From the NCBI GenBank assembly GCA_963786805.1, contig CAWBAK010000007.1, forward strand, positions 248,001-312,000: a stretch of DNA of 64,000 nt, written 5' to 3'. The position numbers were made by a program, and so were the translations under genes. Shown here piece by piece: positions 1 through 7,494 of the stretch (position 1 is the first letter of the stretch; each line of letters begins with the position of its first letter). The stretch is from CALGFI01 sp963786805 (GTDB lineage: Bacteria; Actinomycetota; UBA4738; HRBIN12). The notes beneath the pieces are model-generated. The model was not told the DNA's origin and did no database searches. It saw only the letters and a list, made by a program, of their open reading frames with translations.

Positions 1-1
1 C

Positions 2-1231
2 CGGCGTCTCCTCGCCGTGCTCGCATGCCTCACCGTCGTGCTGTTCCCGCAGCCGGCTTCCTCGACCTACGCGGGCTCGGCGGCGCGCTCCGGCGAGGCC
101 GGGTCCGGTCCTCAAGCCTGGAGGACGTTCGGTCCCTCCGCGCCGGCCGGCGTGCAGTGGGACGATGTGAACCGGAAGCACTGGGCGCGTTCGGCGATCG
201 ATCATGTCGCGGGCGTCAACGACTGGATGCTCGACTACCGGCAGCTCGAGGACGGTTCGTATCCGTTCAAGCCCGACGATCTGGAAACCCGAAGGCTGTT
301 CGCGCGCGCGCTCTACCGGGCGTTCGGCACCGCCCTCGAGGTGGACCCGGCCGTCACGTTCACCGATCTCCCGGACACCGATCGCTTCTTCCGCTTCGCC
401 AACGTCGCGGTCGCACAAAGGTGGATCGAGGCCGTCGACGGAGACTTCCTTCCCACCGAGCCGGTGACGACCGCGATGGTGCACCGGGCGCTCGTCCTCG
501 CGCTCGGTCTGGGTGACCTCGCGGCGGGCGCGGACGCACTCCACATGCAGGACGGGACGACGATCCCCACCCCCAACGGCTTCGGGACGCTGCTGATCGG
601 CATGCGGCTCGGACTTCGCTACAACCACGGCGACGAATCCCTCGACGTCGGTCCGGACGATCCGCTCTCGCGAGCGGAGGTCGCGTGGTCGCTCTATCGC
701 GCGACCACCGCCCCCTCGTGGGTCCGCGACGCTCTGGCCGGCTACGCGACGATCGAGCTGCCGAACCTCTCCGAGCAGATGCAGCAGATCGTCGCTTGGG
801 GGGTCCGGTACGTCGGCCAGCCGTACCTCTGGGGCGGCGACTGGGCCGAGCCCACGCCGTCCGGCTACTGCTGCGGATGGCAACCACGGGGCGGGTTCGA
901 CTGCTCCGGGATGACCTGGTGGCTGATGAAGAAGGCGAGCGCCGGCTGGGACAACTCCCCGCCACGCGAGTACGAGGGGTGGAACCTCCCGGAGCGGAGC
1001 TCGGCCGCGATGGCGTCGGTCGGAACGCGGATCCGGTGGCACGACATCCGGCCAGGCGACCTCCTCTTCTACGACGGCGACGACGACGGGACCGTCGATC
1101 ACGTCGACACGTACATCGGGAACGGCTGGGTCATCGACTCCGGCAGCAGCAACGCCGGAGTCACGATCACCTACGTTTTCGACAACTGGTACGAAGACCA
1201 CTTCGTCCGCGGCCGCCGCCTCACCGCATAG
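2..1231 (+). CDS. Secreted SLH-like/NlpC-P60 peptidase, 5' end outside window
   Basis: Predicted cell-wall hydrolase or amidase acting outside the membrane. The reading frame is open to the left edge and begins with arginines followed by a hydrophobic stretch and an Ala-Ser-Ser region, which is a signal peptide whose start lies upstream; the first visible start codon is a GTG at 17. The middle part has SLH-like segments (a WDDV..HWA..AI pattern near residue 50 and a second, weaker copy further on). The C-terminal third is an NlpC/P60 domain with the catalytic cysteine in FDCSG (near residue 296 counted from the GTG), a GDLLFYD turn and the catalytic histidine in VDHVDTYIG. SLH modules bind secondary cell-wall polymers, so wall anchoring plus peptide cleavage is the inferred job. 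No operon partner is visible; the next gene is convergent. Confidence 0.85.
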   Translation, partial: RRLLAVLACLTVVLFPQPASSTYAGSAARSGEAGSGPQAWRTFGPSAPAGVQWDDVNRKHWARSAIDHVAGVNDWMLDYRQLEDGSYPFKPDDLETRRLFARALYRAFGTALEVDPAVTFTDLPDTDRFFRFANVAVAQRWIEAVDGDFLPTEPVTTAMVHRALVLALGLGDLAAGADALHMQDGTTIPTPNGFGTLLIGMRLGLRYNHGDESLDVGPDDPLSRAEVAWSLYRATTAPSWVRDALAGYATIELPNLSEQMQQIVAWGVRYVGQPYLWGGDWAEPTPSGYCCGWQPRGGFDCSGMTWWLMKKASAGWDNSPPREYEGWNLPERSSAAMASVGTRIRWHDIRPGDLLFYDGDDDGTVDHVDTYIGNGWVIDSGSSNAGVTITYVFDNWYEDHFVRGRRLTA

Positions 1232-1246
1232 GAGACGCGCACCGTT

Positions 1247-1642
1247 CTACCCCTGAAGCTCCCGGTCGAGCGCTTCGCGTTCCGCGTCGTTCAGCGGCCG
1301 CGACCGGCCGACCTTCGGGTCTCTCGCGACGATGACCGACTCCGCGATCGCCGAGATCGTCCCGTCCTGCTTGACGATCTCCTCGCGTGTGCGAACGCTC
1401 GAGCGCCCGAACGAGTCGAGCGCGCACCGGACGAGTACGGCATCGTCCTCCTGTTTGAGCTCCTGCTTGAAGTCGATCGCGACCCGGGCGAGCACGAAAT
1501 CCCAGGTGTCGGTGACCTTCCCGAGAACCTCCTGGACCCATGCGTCGCGGGCTTCCTCCAGATAGTTGAGGTACACCGCGTTGTTCACGTGCCCGTACGC
1601 GTCCATGTCTCGCCAACGGAGCTCGACACGACGCTCGAGCAT
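1247..1642 (-). CDS. 4HBT-family acyl-CoA thioesterase
   Basis: A 131-residue hotdog-fold thioesterase of the YbgC/4HBT type, expected to hydrolyse acyl-CoA esters in the cytosol. The N-terminus has the family signature: WRDMDAYGHVNNAVYLNYLEEARD, split here as WRDMDAYGHVNN and YLNYLEEARD, where the Asp/His-Asn region forms the active site. Its length equals the family norm. The start ATG overlaps the stop of the upstream NIL gene (TGATG), so the two are probably translationally coupled. The substrate cannot be read from sequence. Confidence 0.87.
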   Translation of the reverse strand: MLERRVELRWRDMDAYGHVNNAVYLNYLEEARDAWVQEVLGKVTDTWDFVLARVAIDFKQELKQEDDAVLVRCALDSFGRSSVRTREEIVKQDGTISAIAESVIVARDPKVGRSRPLNDAEREALDRELQG

Positions 1643-1869
1643 CAGTCTTCGATCCGGTCGACCTGCAGGCCGTGGTCCGCCAGCCACACGATCGCGTCGG
1701 CGATCCGGTCCTCGTCGCCCTCGACCTCGAGGATGATCCAACCGCCGCTCTCCTCGAGGTTCGCTCGCCGGATGTTCGTGATGAGTCCGAAGTCCGTCCC
1801 GAGCCGGTGCACCACCGGCACCGATAGCAGCCGCTCGGGGAACGTGAGATGCAGCCGCGCCTTCACCAC
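1642..1869 (-). CDS. NIL-domain small protein
   Basis: A 75-residue protein matching the stand-alone NIL domain, an ACT-like ferredoxin fold otherwise found at the C-terminus of methionine ABC-transporter ATPases and in some ferredoxins. Family-like features are the opening KARLHLTFPERL, the central LGTDFGLITNIRRANLEESGGWIILEVEG and the end VWLADHGLQVDRIED (quoted in part). It starts at a double GTG; a CAGAAT hexamer seven bases upstream suggests a leaderless transcript. It is coupled by a one-base overlap to the thioesterase. Ligand binding or sulfur metabolism is only a family-based guess. Confidence 0.75.
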   Translation of the reverse strand: MVKARLHLTFPERLLSVPVVHRLGTDFGLITNIRRANLEESGGWIILEVEGDEDRIADAIVWLADHGLQVDRIED

Positions 1870-1882
1870 GCCGGCGATTCTG
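1870..1882 (-). promoter_or_regulatory. Putative leaderless -10 box for NIL gene
   Basis: On the minus strand CAGAAT is followed by seven bases and then the GTG start. The same layout, with TAGAAT and a near-identical spacer, precedes the anchored protein gene starting at 50221. Confidence 0.45.
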
Positions 1883-2013
1883 CCATGCCGCAGCCCGTGC
1901 CCTGCGGCGATGGGTGGCCCTGACTCGAGTACCGGCCTGAGAGGCCGACCGCCAGCTGCTCAACCACAAGAGCCTCAAGAAGCGAGCGACAGGAGCGTTA
2001 GGCCCATCGCACG

Positions 2014-2044
2014 CGAAAGGGGCTCCCGAAGGGAGCCCCTTTCG
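2014..2044 (-). terminator. Strong hairpin terminator after groEL
   Basis: A perfect 14-bp stem closes on a C(TTCG)G tetraloop when read on the minus strand, and the descending arm ends in CCCCTTT. It lies just downstream of the groEL stop and separates groEL from the NIL/thioesterase pair. Confidence 0.8.
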
Positions 2045-2059
2045 AACGTGCGGATAAAA

Positions 2060-3679
2060 CTAGAAGTCCATGTCGCCGCCGCCCGGCATGGCCGGCGCCT
2101 TGTCCTTCTCGGGCCTCTCTGCCACCACGGCTTCGGTCGTGAGGAACAGAGCCGCGATCGAAGCGGCGTTCTGCAATGCCGATCGCGTGACCTTCGTGGG
2201 GTCGATGATCCCCGCCTTGTACATGTCCACGTACTCCTCCGTGGCCGCGTCCAGGCCCCAGCCCTGGTCGAGCCCACGGACCTTCTCGATCACCACGCCA
2301 CCTTCGAGACCGGCGTTGTGGGCGATCTGCTTGATCGGCTCCTCGAGGGCCCGGCGCACGATCACCGCGCCGGTGAGCTCGTCGCCGGTCAGGTCGACCT
2401 TGTCGAGCGCGGCCTGCGCGTTCAGCAGCGCGACGCCGCCGCCCGGCACGACGCCCTCTTCGACCGCCGCCTTCGTCGACTGCACGGCGTCCTCGATCCG
2501 ATGCTTCTTCTCCTTCAGCTCGACCTCGGTGGCCGCGCCGACCTTGATGACGGCGACGCCGCCGGCAAGACGGGCGAGGCGCTCCTGCAGCTTCTCGCGG
2601 TCGTAATCGGAGTCGGTCTTGTCGATCTCGGCCTTGATCTGGTTGATCCGGCCCTTGATCTCGTCTTCCTTGCCGCCACCCTCGACGATCGTCGTGTCGT
2701 CCTTCGTCACGACGACCTTGCGAGCGGTGCCCAGGAGATCGAGGGTCGCGTTCTCGAGCTTCAGGCCGACCTCCTCGGAGATGACCGTTCCGCCCGCGAG
2801 GATCGCGATGTCCTGGAGCATCGCCTTGCGGCGGTCTCCGAACCCGGGCGCCTTCACCGCGACCGAGCGGAACGTGCCGCGGATCTTGTTCACGACCAGG
2901 GTCGCCAACGCTTCGCCCTCGACGTCCTCGGCGATGATCAGCAACGGCTTGCCGCTCTGCATGACCTTCTCCAGGGCCGGCAGGAGGTCCTTCACCGCGG
3001 AGATCTTCGCGTTCGCGATGAGGATGTACGGCTCGTCGAGACTCGCCTCCATCCGTTCCGGGTCGGTCACGAAGTACGGCGAGATGTAGCCCTTGTCGAA
3101 ACGCATGCCCTCGACGAACTCGAGCTCCATACCGAAGGTGTTCGACTCCTCGACGGTGATGACGCCGTCCTTGCCGACCTTGTCGACCGCCTCGGCGATC
3201 ATCTCGCCGATCTCGGGGTCGGCCGCGGAGATCGCACCGACGTGGGCGATGTCTTCCTTGGACTCGACCTCCTTGGACTGGTGCTTGATGTTCTCGACGG
3301 CGAGCTCGACCGCGCGCTCGATGCCGCGCTTGATCTCCATCGGGTTCGCGCCGGCCGCGACGTTGCGAAGGCCTTCCTTCACGATCGCCTGCGCGAGGAC
3401 CGTGGCGGTGGTCGTGCCGTCGCCGGCGACGTCGTCGGTCTTCTTCGCGACTTCCTTCACCAGCTCGGCGCCGATCTTCTCGATCGGCTCCTCGAGCTCG
3501 ATCTCCTTGGCGATCGAGACGCCGTCGTTCGTGATCGTCGGGGCGCCCCACTTCTTCTCGAGCACCACGTTGCGACCCTTGGGCCCGAGCGTGATCTTCA
3601 CGGCGTTCGCGAGCATGTCCATTCCGCGCTCGAGGGCCCGCCGTGCCTCCTCGTCGTACGAGATGATCTTGGGTGCCAT
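2060..3679 (-). CDS. groEL: 60-kDa chaperonin GroEL
   Basis: ATP-dependent protein-folding chaperonin. The 539-residue product has the canonical opening MAPKIISYDEEAR, the nucleotide-binding GDGTTTATVLA, the apical-domain signature and the C-terminal tail ending GGGDMDF, shorter than the GGM-rich tail of proteobacterial GroEL. Two ATGs lie six bases apart; the inner one is chosen because it sits eight bases after AAGGAGG and matches the family start. No groES is adjacent, as is common for the second actinobacterial groEL. A CIRCE operator and promoter lie immediately upstream, so HrcA repression released by heat is expected. Confidence 0.97.
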   Translation of the reverse strand: MAPKIISYDEEARRALERGMDMLANAVKITLGPKGRNVVLEKKWGAPTITNDGVSIAKEIELEEPIEKIGAELVKEVAKKTDDVAGDGTTTATVLAQAIVKEGLRNVAAGANPMEIKRGIERAVELAVENIKHQSKEVESKEDIAHVGAISAADPEIGEMIAEAVDKVGKDGVITVEESNTFGMELEFVEGMRFDKGYISPYFVTDPERMEASLDEPYILIANAKISAVKDLLPALEKVMQSGKPLLIIAEDVEGEALATLVVNKIRGTFRSVAVKAPGFGDRRKAMLQDIAILAGGTVISEEVGLKLENATLDLLGTARKVVVTKDDTTIVEGGGKEDEIKGRINQIKAEIDKTDSDYDREKLQERLARLAGGVAVIKVGAATEVELKEKKHRIEDAVQSTKAAVEEGVVPGGGVALLNAQAALDKVDLTGDELTGAVIVRRALEEPIKQIAHNAGLEGGVVIEKVRGLDQGWGLDAATEEYVDMYKAGIIDPTKVTRSALQNAASIAALFLTTEAVVAERPEKDKAPAMPGGGDMDF

Positions 3680-3742
3680 CTGCATACCCTCCTTGTGAGG
3701 CCTTGGTGAGGCTCCGTTCCTACGTCTCTCGGCCCGCGACTG

Positions 3743-3769
3743 CTAGCACTCGGAGCCGAGGAGTGCTAA
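3743..3769 (-). promoter_or_regulatory. CIRCE operator (HrcA site)
   Basis: A nine-base arm CTAGCACTC, nine spacer bases and GAGTGCTAA match the CIRCE consensus TTAGCACTC-N9-GAGTGCTAA with one mismatch. It overlaps the expected transcription start of groEL, the usual repression geometry for HrcA. Confidence 0.93.
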
Positions 3770-3772
3770 ACC

Positions 3773-3802
3773 ATCGTAGCGACGGAGCGGGGCATCTGGC
3801 AA
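3773..3802 (-). promoter_or_regulatory. groEL promoter
   Basis: On the minus strand a -35 element TTGCCA is followed by 18 bases and a -10 element TACGAT, directly upstream of the CIRCE operator. Distance and orientation fit a sigma-A-type promoter. Confidence 0.6.
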
Positions 3803-3830
3803 GGCCTCGCCGGCCGGTGGAGCCCCGGCC

Positions 3831-4442
3831 TCAGAAGACGCGGCCGGAGCAGTTCCTCGACAGCTCGACGGAGACCTGGAGGTCGCCGGGGTCGACGTCG
3901 AAGGCGTCCAGGCCGGAGCCACCGTTGGCGACGTCATTGCCCTGGACCTCGTCCTCCGTGGCCACGCAGAAGTCCTGACCCCGGCCGGCCTGGACGATGT
4001 CCGAGCCGGCGTCGCCGCTCACCGCATCGCGCCCGGGTCCGCCCTCGACGTCGTCGATCCCCTCGCCTCCCGAGACGAGGTCGGCCCCGCGACCGGAATC
4101 CAGCTGGTCGTTCCCCCGTCCGCCGTCGATCCGGTCGTTGCCCCGGTCGCCGAAGATCACGTCGTCGCCGCCGAGGCCCACGATCGCGTCGTCACCGAAC
4201 AACCCGCAGATGACGTCGTCCCCGCCGGTACCCCGCAGGACGTCGTTGTCGAGCGTTCCCACGATCGTGCACTCCAGGTCGGACTCGACGGACGGCACGG
4301 TCGGCGGCAGCGGCGTCGCGGACGGAGGTTCGATGCTCGGGCCGGTCGTGGACGAGGGTGCACCATCGGACGTGCATGCGGGCACCAGGACCGCAACGGA
4401 TACGAGGAACGCGGCGACCCGTACGGTTCGCCCGGCCGTCAC
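3831..4442 (-). CDS. RTX-type calcium-binding repeat lipoprotein
   Basis: A 203-residue secreted lipoprotein: an N-terminal hydrophobic signal ends in VPAC, a lipobox, followed by a Ser/Thr/Pro-rich linker. Residues from about 60 onward carry consecutive hemolysin-type nonapeptides of the GGxGxDxhx class (LRGTGGDDVICG, GLGGDDVIFG, GGRGNDQLDSG, GGEGIDDVEGG), which fold as a calcium-binding beta-roll. Two pairs of cysteines flank the roll. Its start codon overlaps the stop of acs (ATGA), so it is cotranscribed with and coupled to acetyl-CoA synthetase, although no functional link is evident. There is no catalytic domain or adhesin module, so calcium binding or surface structure is the only supportable role. 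Confidence 0.8.
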   Translation of the reverse strand: MTAGRTVRVAAFLVSVAVLVPACTSDGAPSSTTGPSIEPPSATPLPPTVPSVESDLECTIVGTLDNDVLRGTGGDDVICGLFGDDAIVGLGGDDVIFGDRGNDRIDGGRGNDQLDSGRGADLVSGGEGIDDVEGGPGRDAVSGDAGSDIVQAGRGQDFCVATEDEVQGNDVANGGSGLDAFDVDPGDLQVSVELSRNCSGRVF

Positions 4443-6403
4443 TCTTCGGTGCCCGCCCCGGAATCGACCATCGTGTGGATCTGGTCGACCACCTCGGCGT
4501 TGGCGAGGGTGGTCACGTCGCCGAGCGCACGGCCCTGCGCGACATCGCGGAGCAGGCGCCGCATGATCTTGCCGGAGCGGGTCTTCGGAAGGTCGCTCGT
4601 GAAGATGATCCCGTGCGGGCGGGCGATCTTGCCGATCTTCGTGGAGACGTGTTCGCGAAGTTCCTTGGCGACGTCGTCGGTGCCCTCGAACCCCGACTTC
4701 AGGGTGACGAAGGCGACGATCGCTTCGCCGACGAGGTCGTCGGGACGCGAGACGACGGCGGCCTCCGCGACCTTCAGGTTGTCGACGAGTGCGCTTTCGA
4801 TCTCATAGGTCGACAGGCGGTGGCCCGCGACGTTCATCACGTCGTCGATCCGGCCGAGGAGCCAGTAGTAGCCGTCCTCATCGCGTTTCGCGCCGTCGCC
4901 GGCGACGTAGATCTCCGGGCCGTACTTCCCGAAGTAGGTATCCACGTACCGGTCCGGGTCGCCCCAGATCGTGCGCGCGATCGCCGGCCATGGCCGCTTC
5001 AGCACCAGGTAGCCGCCTCCCCCGAGGCCCACGGTTCGGCCGCTCTCGTCGACCACGTCCGCCTCGATGCCCGGGAACGGGAAGGTCGCCGAACCGGGCT
5101 TCAGCGGCGTGATCCCCGGGAGCGGCGTGATCAAGATCGCCCCGGTCTCCGTCTGCCACCAGGTGTCGACGACCGGACAGCGCTCGCCCCCGATGTGACG
5201 CCAGTACCAGACCCACGCCTCGGGATTGATGGGCTCGCCGACGCTGCCGAGCAACCGGAGCGAGGACAGGTCGTGTTTCTCCGGGAACTCGGGGCCCCAT
5301 CGCATGAAGGCTCGGATCGCCGTCGGCGCCGTGTAGAGGATGGTGGCCCCGTACCGCTCCGCGATCTGCCATAAGCGGTCCTTGTCGGGCCAGTCCGGCG
5401 CTCCCTCGTAGATGATCCCCGTGGTGTGGTTCGTCAGCGGCCCGTACACGATGTAGGAGTGGCCGGTCACCCAGCCGATGTCTGCGGCGCACCAGTACAC
5501 GTCGTCTTCCTGGATGTCGAAGATCATGCGGTGCGTGGCGGCGACCTGCGTGAGGTAGCCGCCCGTTGCGTGGGCGATGCCCTTCGGCTTGCCGGTCGTC
5601 CCGCTCGTGTAGAGCAGGTACAACAGGTCCTCGGCGTCCATCTCCTCCGGTTCGCACTCGGGCTGCTGCTCCTCGATGAGCTCGTGGTACCAGTGGTCGC
5701 GACCCGGCGTGAACGGATGGTCGCCTCCGGTACGCCGGACGGTGACGACGTGCTCGATCGACGGGCAACCCTTCACCGCATCGTCGGCGTTCACCTTGAG
5801 GGGCACGACCTGGCCTCGACGATAGCCGCCGTCGGCGGTGACCAGAACCTTGGCTTCTGCATCGTTGATTCGGTCTCGTAGGGCCTCGGCGGAGAAGCCG
5901 CCGAACACGACCGAGTGCGGGGCCCCGATCCGCGCACAGGCGAGCATGGCCACCGGGAGCTCGGGCACCATCCCGAGGTAGATCGCCACGCGGTCCCCCT
6001 TGCGCACGCCGAGAGCCTTCAGCGCGTTCGCGAACTTGCAGACCTCATCGAGCAGCTCCTTGTAGGTGATCGTGCGCTCCTCGCCCGGCTCGCCCTCCCA
6101 GTGGTAGGCGACCTTGTCTCCCCCACCCGCCTCGACGTGCCGGTCGAGGCAGTTGTAGGAGGCGTTGAGCGTGCCGCCCACGAACCACTTCACCCACGGC
6201 GGCGTCCACTCCATCACCCGATCCCAGCGCTTGAACCACTGGAGGCGCTCCGCCTGATCCGCCCAGAACCCCTCGGGGTCGGCCTCGGCGCGGTCGTAGA
6301 CCGACCGGTCCTGGATCAGTGCGCGCGCCCGGAACGCCTCGGGTGGATCGAAGACCCGGTCCTCGGAGAGCAGCGCGGCGATGTCTTGTTGGTCCTCCGA
6401 CAT
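4439..6403 (-). CDS. acs: Acetyl-CoA synthetase
   Basis: AMP-forming acetate:CoA ligase, converting acetate, ATP and CoA to acetyl-CoA through acetyl-adenylate in the cytosol. The 654-residue product has the adenylate-forming motif YTSGTTGKPKG at about residues 265-275, the conserved TWWQTETG segment and the C-terminal PKTRSGKIMRR with the catalytic lysine at about 612, a known target of reversible acetylation in this family. The start at MSEDQQ is chosen over an upstream in-frame ATG because AGGGGGT lies about ten bases before it and the length fits the family. The downstream RTX lipoprotein overlaps its stop. Confidence 0.96.
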   Translation of the reverse strand: MSEDQQDIAALLSEDRVFDPPEAFRARALIQDRSVYDRAEADPEGFWADQAERLQWFKRWDRVMEWTPPWVKWFVGGTLNASYNCLDRHVEAGGGDKVAYHWEGEPGEERTITYKELLDEVCKFANALKALGVRKGDRVAIYLGMVPELPVAMLACARIGAPHSVVFGGFSAEALRDRINDAEAKVLVTADGGYRRGQVVPLKVNADDAVKGCPSIEHVVTVRRTGGDHPFTPGRDHWYHELIEEQQPECEPEEMDAEDLLYLLYTSGTTGKPKGIAHATGGYLTQVAATHRMIFDIQEDDVYWCAADIGWVTGHSYIVYGPLTNHTTGIIYEGAPDWPDKDRLWQIAERYGATILYTAPTAIRAFMRWGPEFPEKHDLSSLRLLGSVGEPINPEAWVWYWRHIGGERCPVVDTWWQTETGAILITPLPGITPLKPGSATFPFPGIEADVVDESGRTVGLGGGGYLVLKRPWPAIARTIWGDPDRYVDTYFGKYGPEIYVAGDGAKRDEDGYYWLLGRIDDVMNVAGHRLSTYEIESALVDNLKVAEAAVVSRPDDLVGEAIVAFVTLKSGFEGTDDVAKELREHVSTKIGKIARPHGIIFTSDLPKTRSGKIMRRLLRDVAQGRALGDVTTLANAEVVDQIHTMVDSGAGTEE

Positions 6404-6444
6404 GGTGTTCGAGACCCCCTGGTGTACGGGCTTCCGGAGCACGC

Positions 6445-6450
6445 ATCGTA
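6445..6450 (-). promoter_or_regulatory. Candidate -10 box for acs
   Basis: TACGAT on the minus strand, about 40 bases before the acs start. No convincing -35 element was found, so an activator or a different sigma factor may be involved. Confidence 0.35.
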
Positions 6451-6664
6451 CGGCCGGCGGCCCGCACGGGGCCAGCCTGGACGAGCAGAGCGGGGAGGGC
6501 GAGGGCTCTCCGGCGCGGGTCCCCTCGAGGCGGGTACTTGCATCCGTGCCTGGGAGGGGCCAGCATCGTGCCTAAGAGGCCGCGATGGCGGCCTCGAGGC
6601 CTCTCCCAGCCCCCGGAAGGGGTCCACGGGAGGGCCGAAACGGGGGAAGGAGGCCCACGTGGCC

Positions 6665-6814
6665 ATGTACGAGGCGTACTGCGTGAAGTGCCGAGCCAAG
6701 CGTGAGTTCGAGGGCTCGGTCGTCGAGCTCAAGAACGGGCGGAAGGCTGCTCAGGGCACGTGCCCGGTCTGCGGCACGAAGGTCATGCGCATCCTGGGCA
6801 AGAGCGCCACCTAG
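6665..6814 (+). CDS. DUF5679-like small zinc-ribbon protein
   Basis: A 49-residue protein with two CxxC knuckles (YCVKC and CPVCG) separated by about 25 residues, as in the small actinobacterial DUF5679 family. It is expected to bind one zinc; the cellular role is unknown. A strong AAGGAGG lies eleven bases before the ATG, and an alternative GTG two codons earlier is also possible. It stands alone between divergent acs and the convergent Rrf2 regulator. Confidence 0.8.
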   Translation: MYEAYCVKCRAKREFEGSVVELKNGRKAAQGTCPVCGTKVMRILGKSAT

Positions 6815-6831
6815 CAACCCGGCCCGGCCGG

Positions 6832-6850
6832 CCGCCCGACCCGCGGGCGG
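6832..6850. terminator. Possible GC-rich hairpin between convergent genes
   Basis: CCGCCCG and CGGGCGG form a seven-base stem with a five-base loop between the DUF5679 stop and the Rrf2 stop. There is no T-run, so termination is uncertain. Confidence 0.3.
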
Positions 6851-6896
6851 TTCGGCTCCGGCCAACTCGCCCTCGGCGAGCGCACACCGACCGGGC

Positions 6897-7367
6897 TCAG
6901 CTGAGCCGGGACAGCAGCTGTTCCGCCGTGAAGACCGCCGAGCTGGCGCTCCGCTGATGCCGCTCGGCCAGACCGGCCACCGTCGTCTCCTCGAACACGC
7001 CCTGGATCGCGCGAGCGACGTCGCCCCAGAAGCCCTGGAGGCCGCAGCGCGAGTCGGCGAAACACGTGTGATCGGTGGGCTCGAGGCAGAACATCGGATA
7101 GAGCTGGCCCTCGATCGCGTCCGCGATCTGGGCGACGGTGATCTCGGCCGGGTCGCGCGCGAGCCGGCACCCGCCGCCGGCGCCTCGGAAGCTCTCCACC
7201 AGGCCGGCCTTGTGCAGCGCGCCGAGCTGCTGCTCGAGGAACCGCAGCGGGATCTGCTGCGCCCGCGCGATCTCGCGCGCCGGCACGAGCCCCTCGCCCT
7301 CACGTCGGAGCGAGAGCTCGATCATCGCGCGGATGGCGTACTCGAGCTTCTGGGAGATCTTCAGCAT
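6897..7367 (-). CDS. Rrf2/IscR-type transcriptional regulator
   Basis: A 156-residue winged-helix repressor of the Rrf2 family (IscR, NsrR, CymR). The N-terminal helix-turn-helix reads KLEYAIRAMIEL...VPAREIARAQQIP...LEQQLGALHKAGLVES, followed by the GAGGGCRLAR wing. Cysteines at 94, 102 and 108 (C-x7-C-x5-C) lie in the loop where IscR and NsrR bind a 2Fe-2S or 4Fe-4S cluster, so sensing of iron-sulfur status, nitric oxide or redox is inferred. The start is placed at MLKISQ, nine bases after AGGAGG and matching family length; the longer frame is rejected. A near-consensus promoter lies just upstream. Confidence 0.88.
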   Translation of the reverse strand: MLKISQKLEYAIRAMIELSLRREGEGLVPAREIARAQQIPLRFLEQQLGALHKAGLVESFRGAGGGCRLARDPAEITVAQIADAIEGQLYPMFCLEPTDHTCFADSRCGLQGFWGDVARAIQGVFEETTVAGLAERHQRSASSAVFTAEQLLSRLS

Positions 7368-7386
7368 GGGAACGAACCTCCTGGCC

Positions 7387-7415
7387 AGCGTAGGCACGGG
7401 GTCCAGGGGTGTCAA
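7387..7415 (-). promoter_or_regulatory. Rrf2-gene promoter, near consensus
   Basis: On the minus strand TTGACA is followed by exactly 17 bases and TACGCT, ending about 20 bases before the start codon. It is the best sigma-70-like promoter seen in the window. Confidence 0.75.
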
Positions 7416-7481
7416 CGAGTGAGGCTCGGAGGTGGCCGACCCACGCGACGCAGCGGCGGCGGGAGGCACGTGACCGGCGGC

Positions 7482-7494
7482 TAGACTTCGCCCC
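7482..7494 (+). promoter_or_regulatory. Putative leaderless -10 box for otsA
   Basis: TAGACT is followed by seven bases and the GTG start of otsA. No Shine-Dalgarno sequence is present between them. Confidence 0.55.

Noticed and set aside
1589..3709. 706-residue open frame on the plus strand opposite groEL
   Set aside because: It mirrors the conserved groEL frame; its low-complexity Arg/Asp/Leu composition is typical of antisense shadows in GC-rich DNA, and groEL motifs, CIRCE and terminator fix the minus strand as coding.
3831..4442. RTX protein as a type I-secreted toxin
   Set aside because: It has a lipoprotein signal, is only 203 residues, and has no toxin domain or HlyB/D-type genes nearby.
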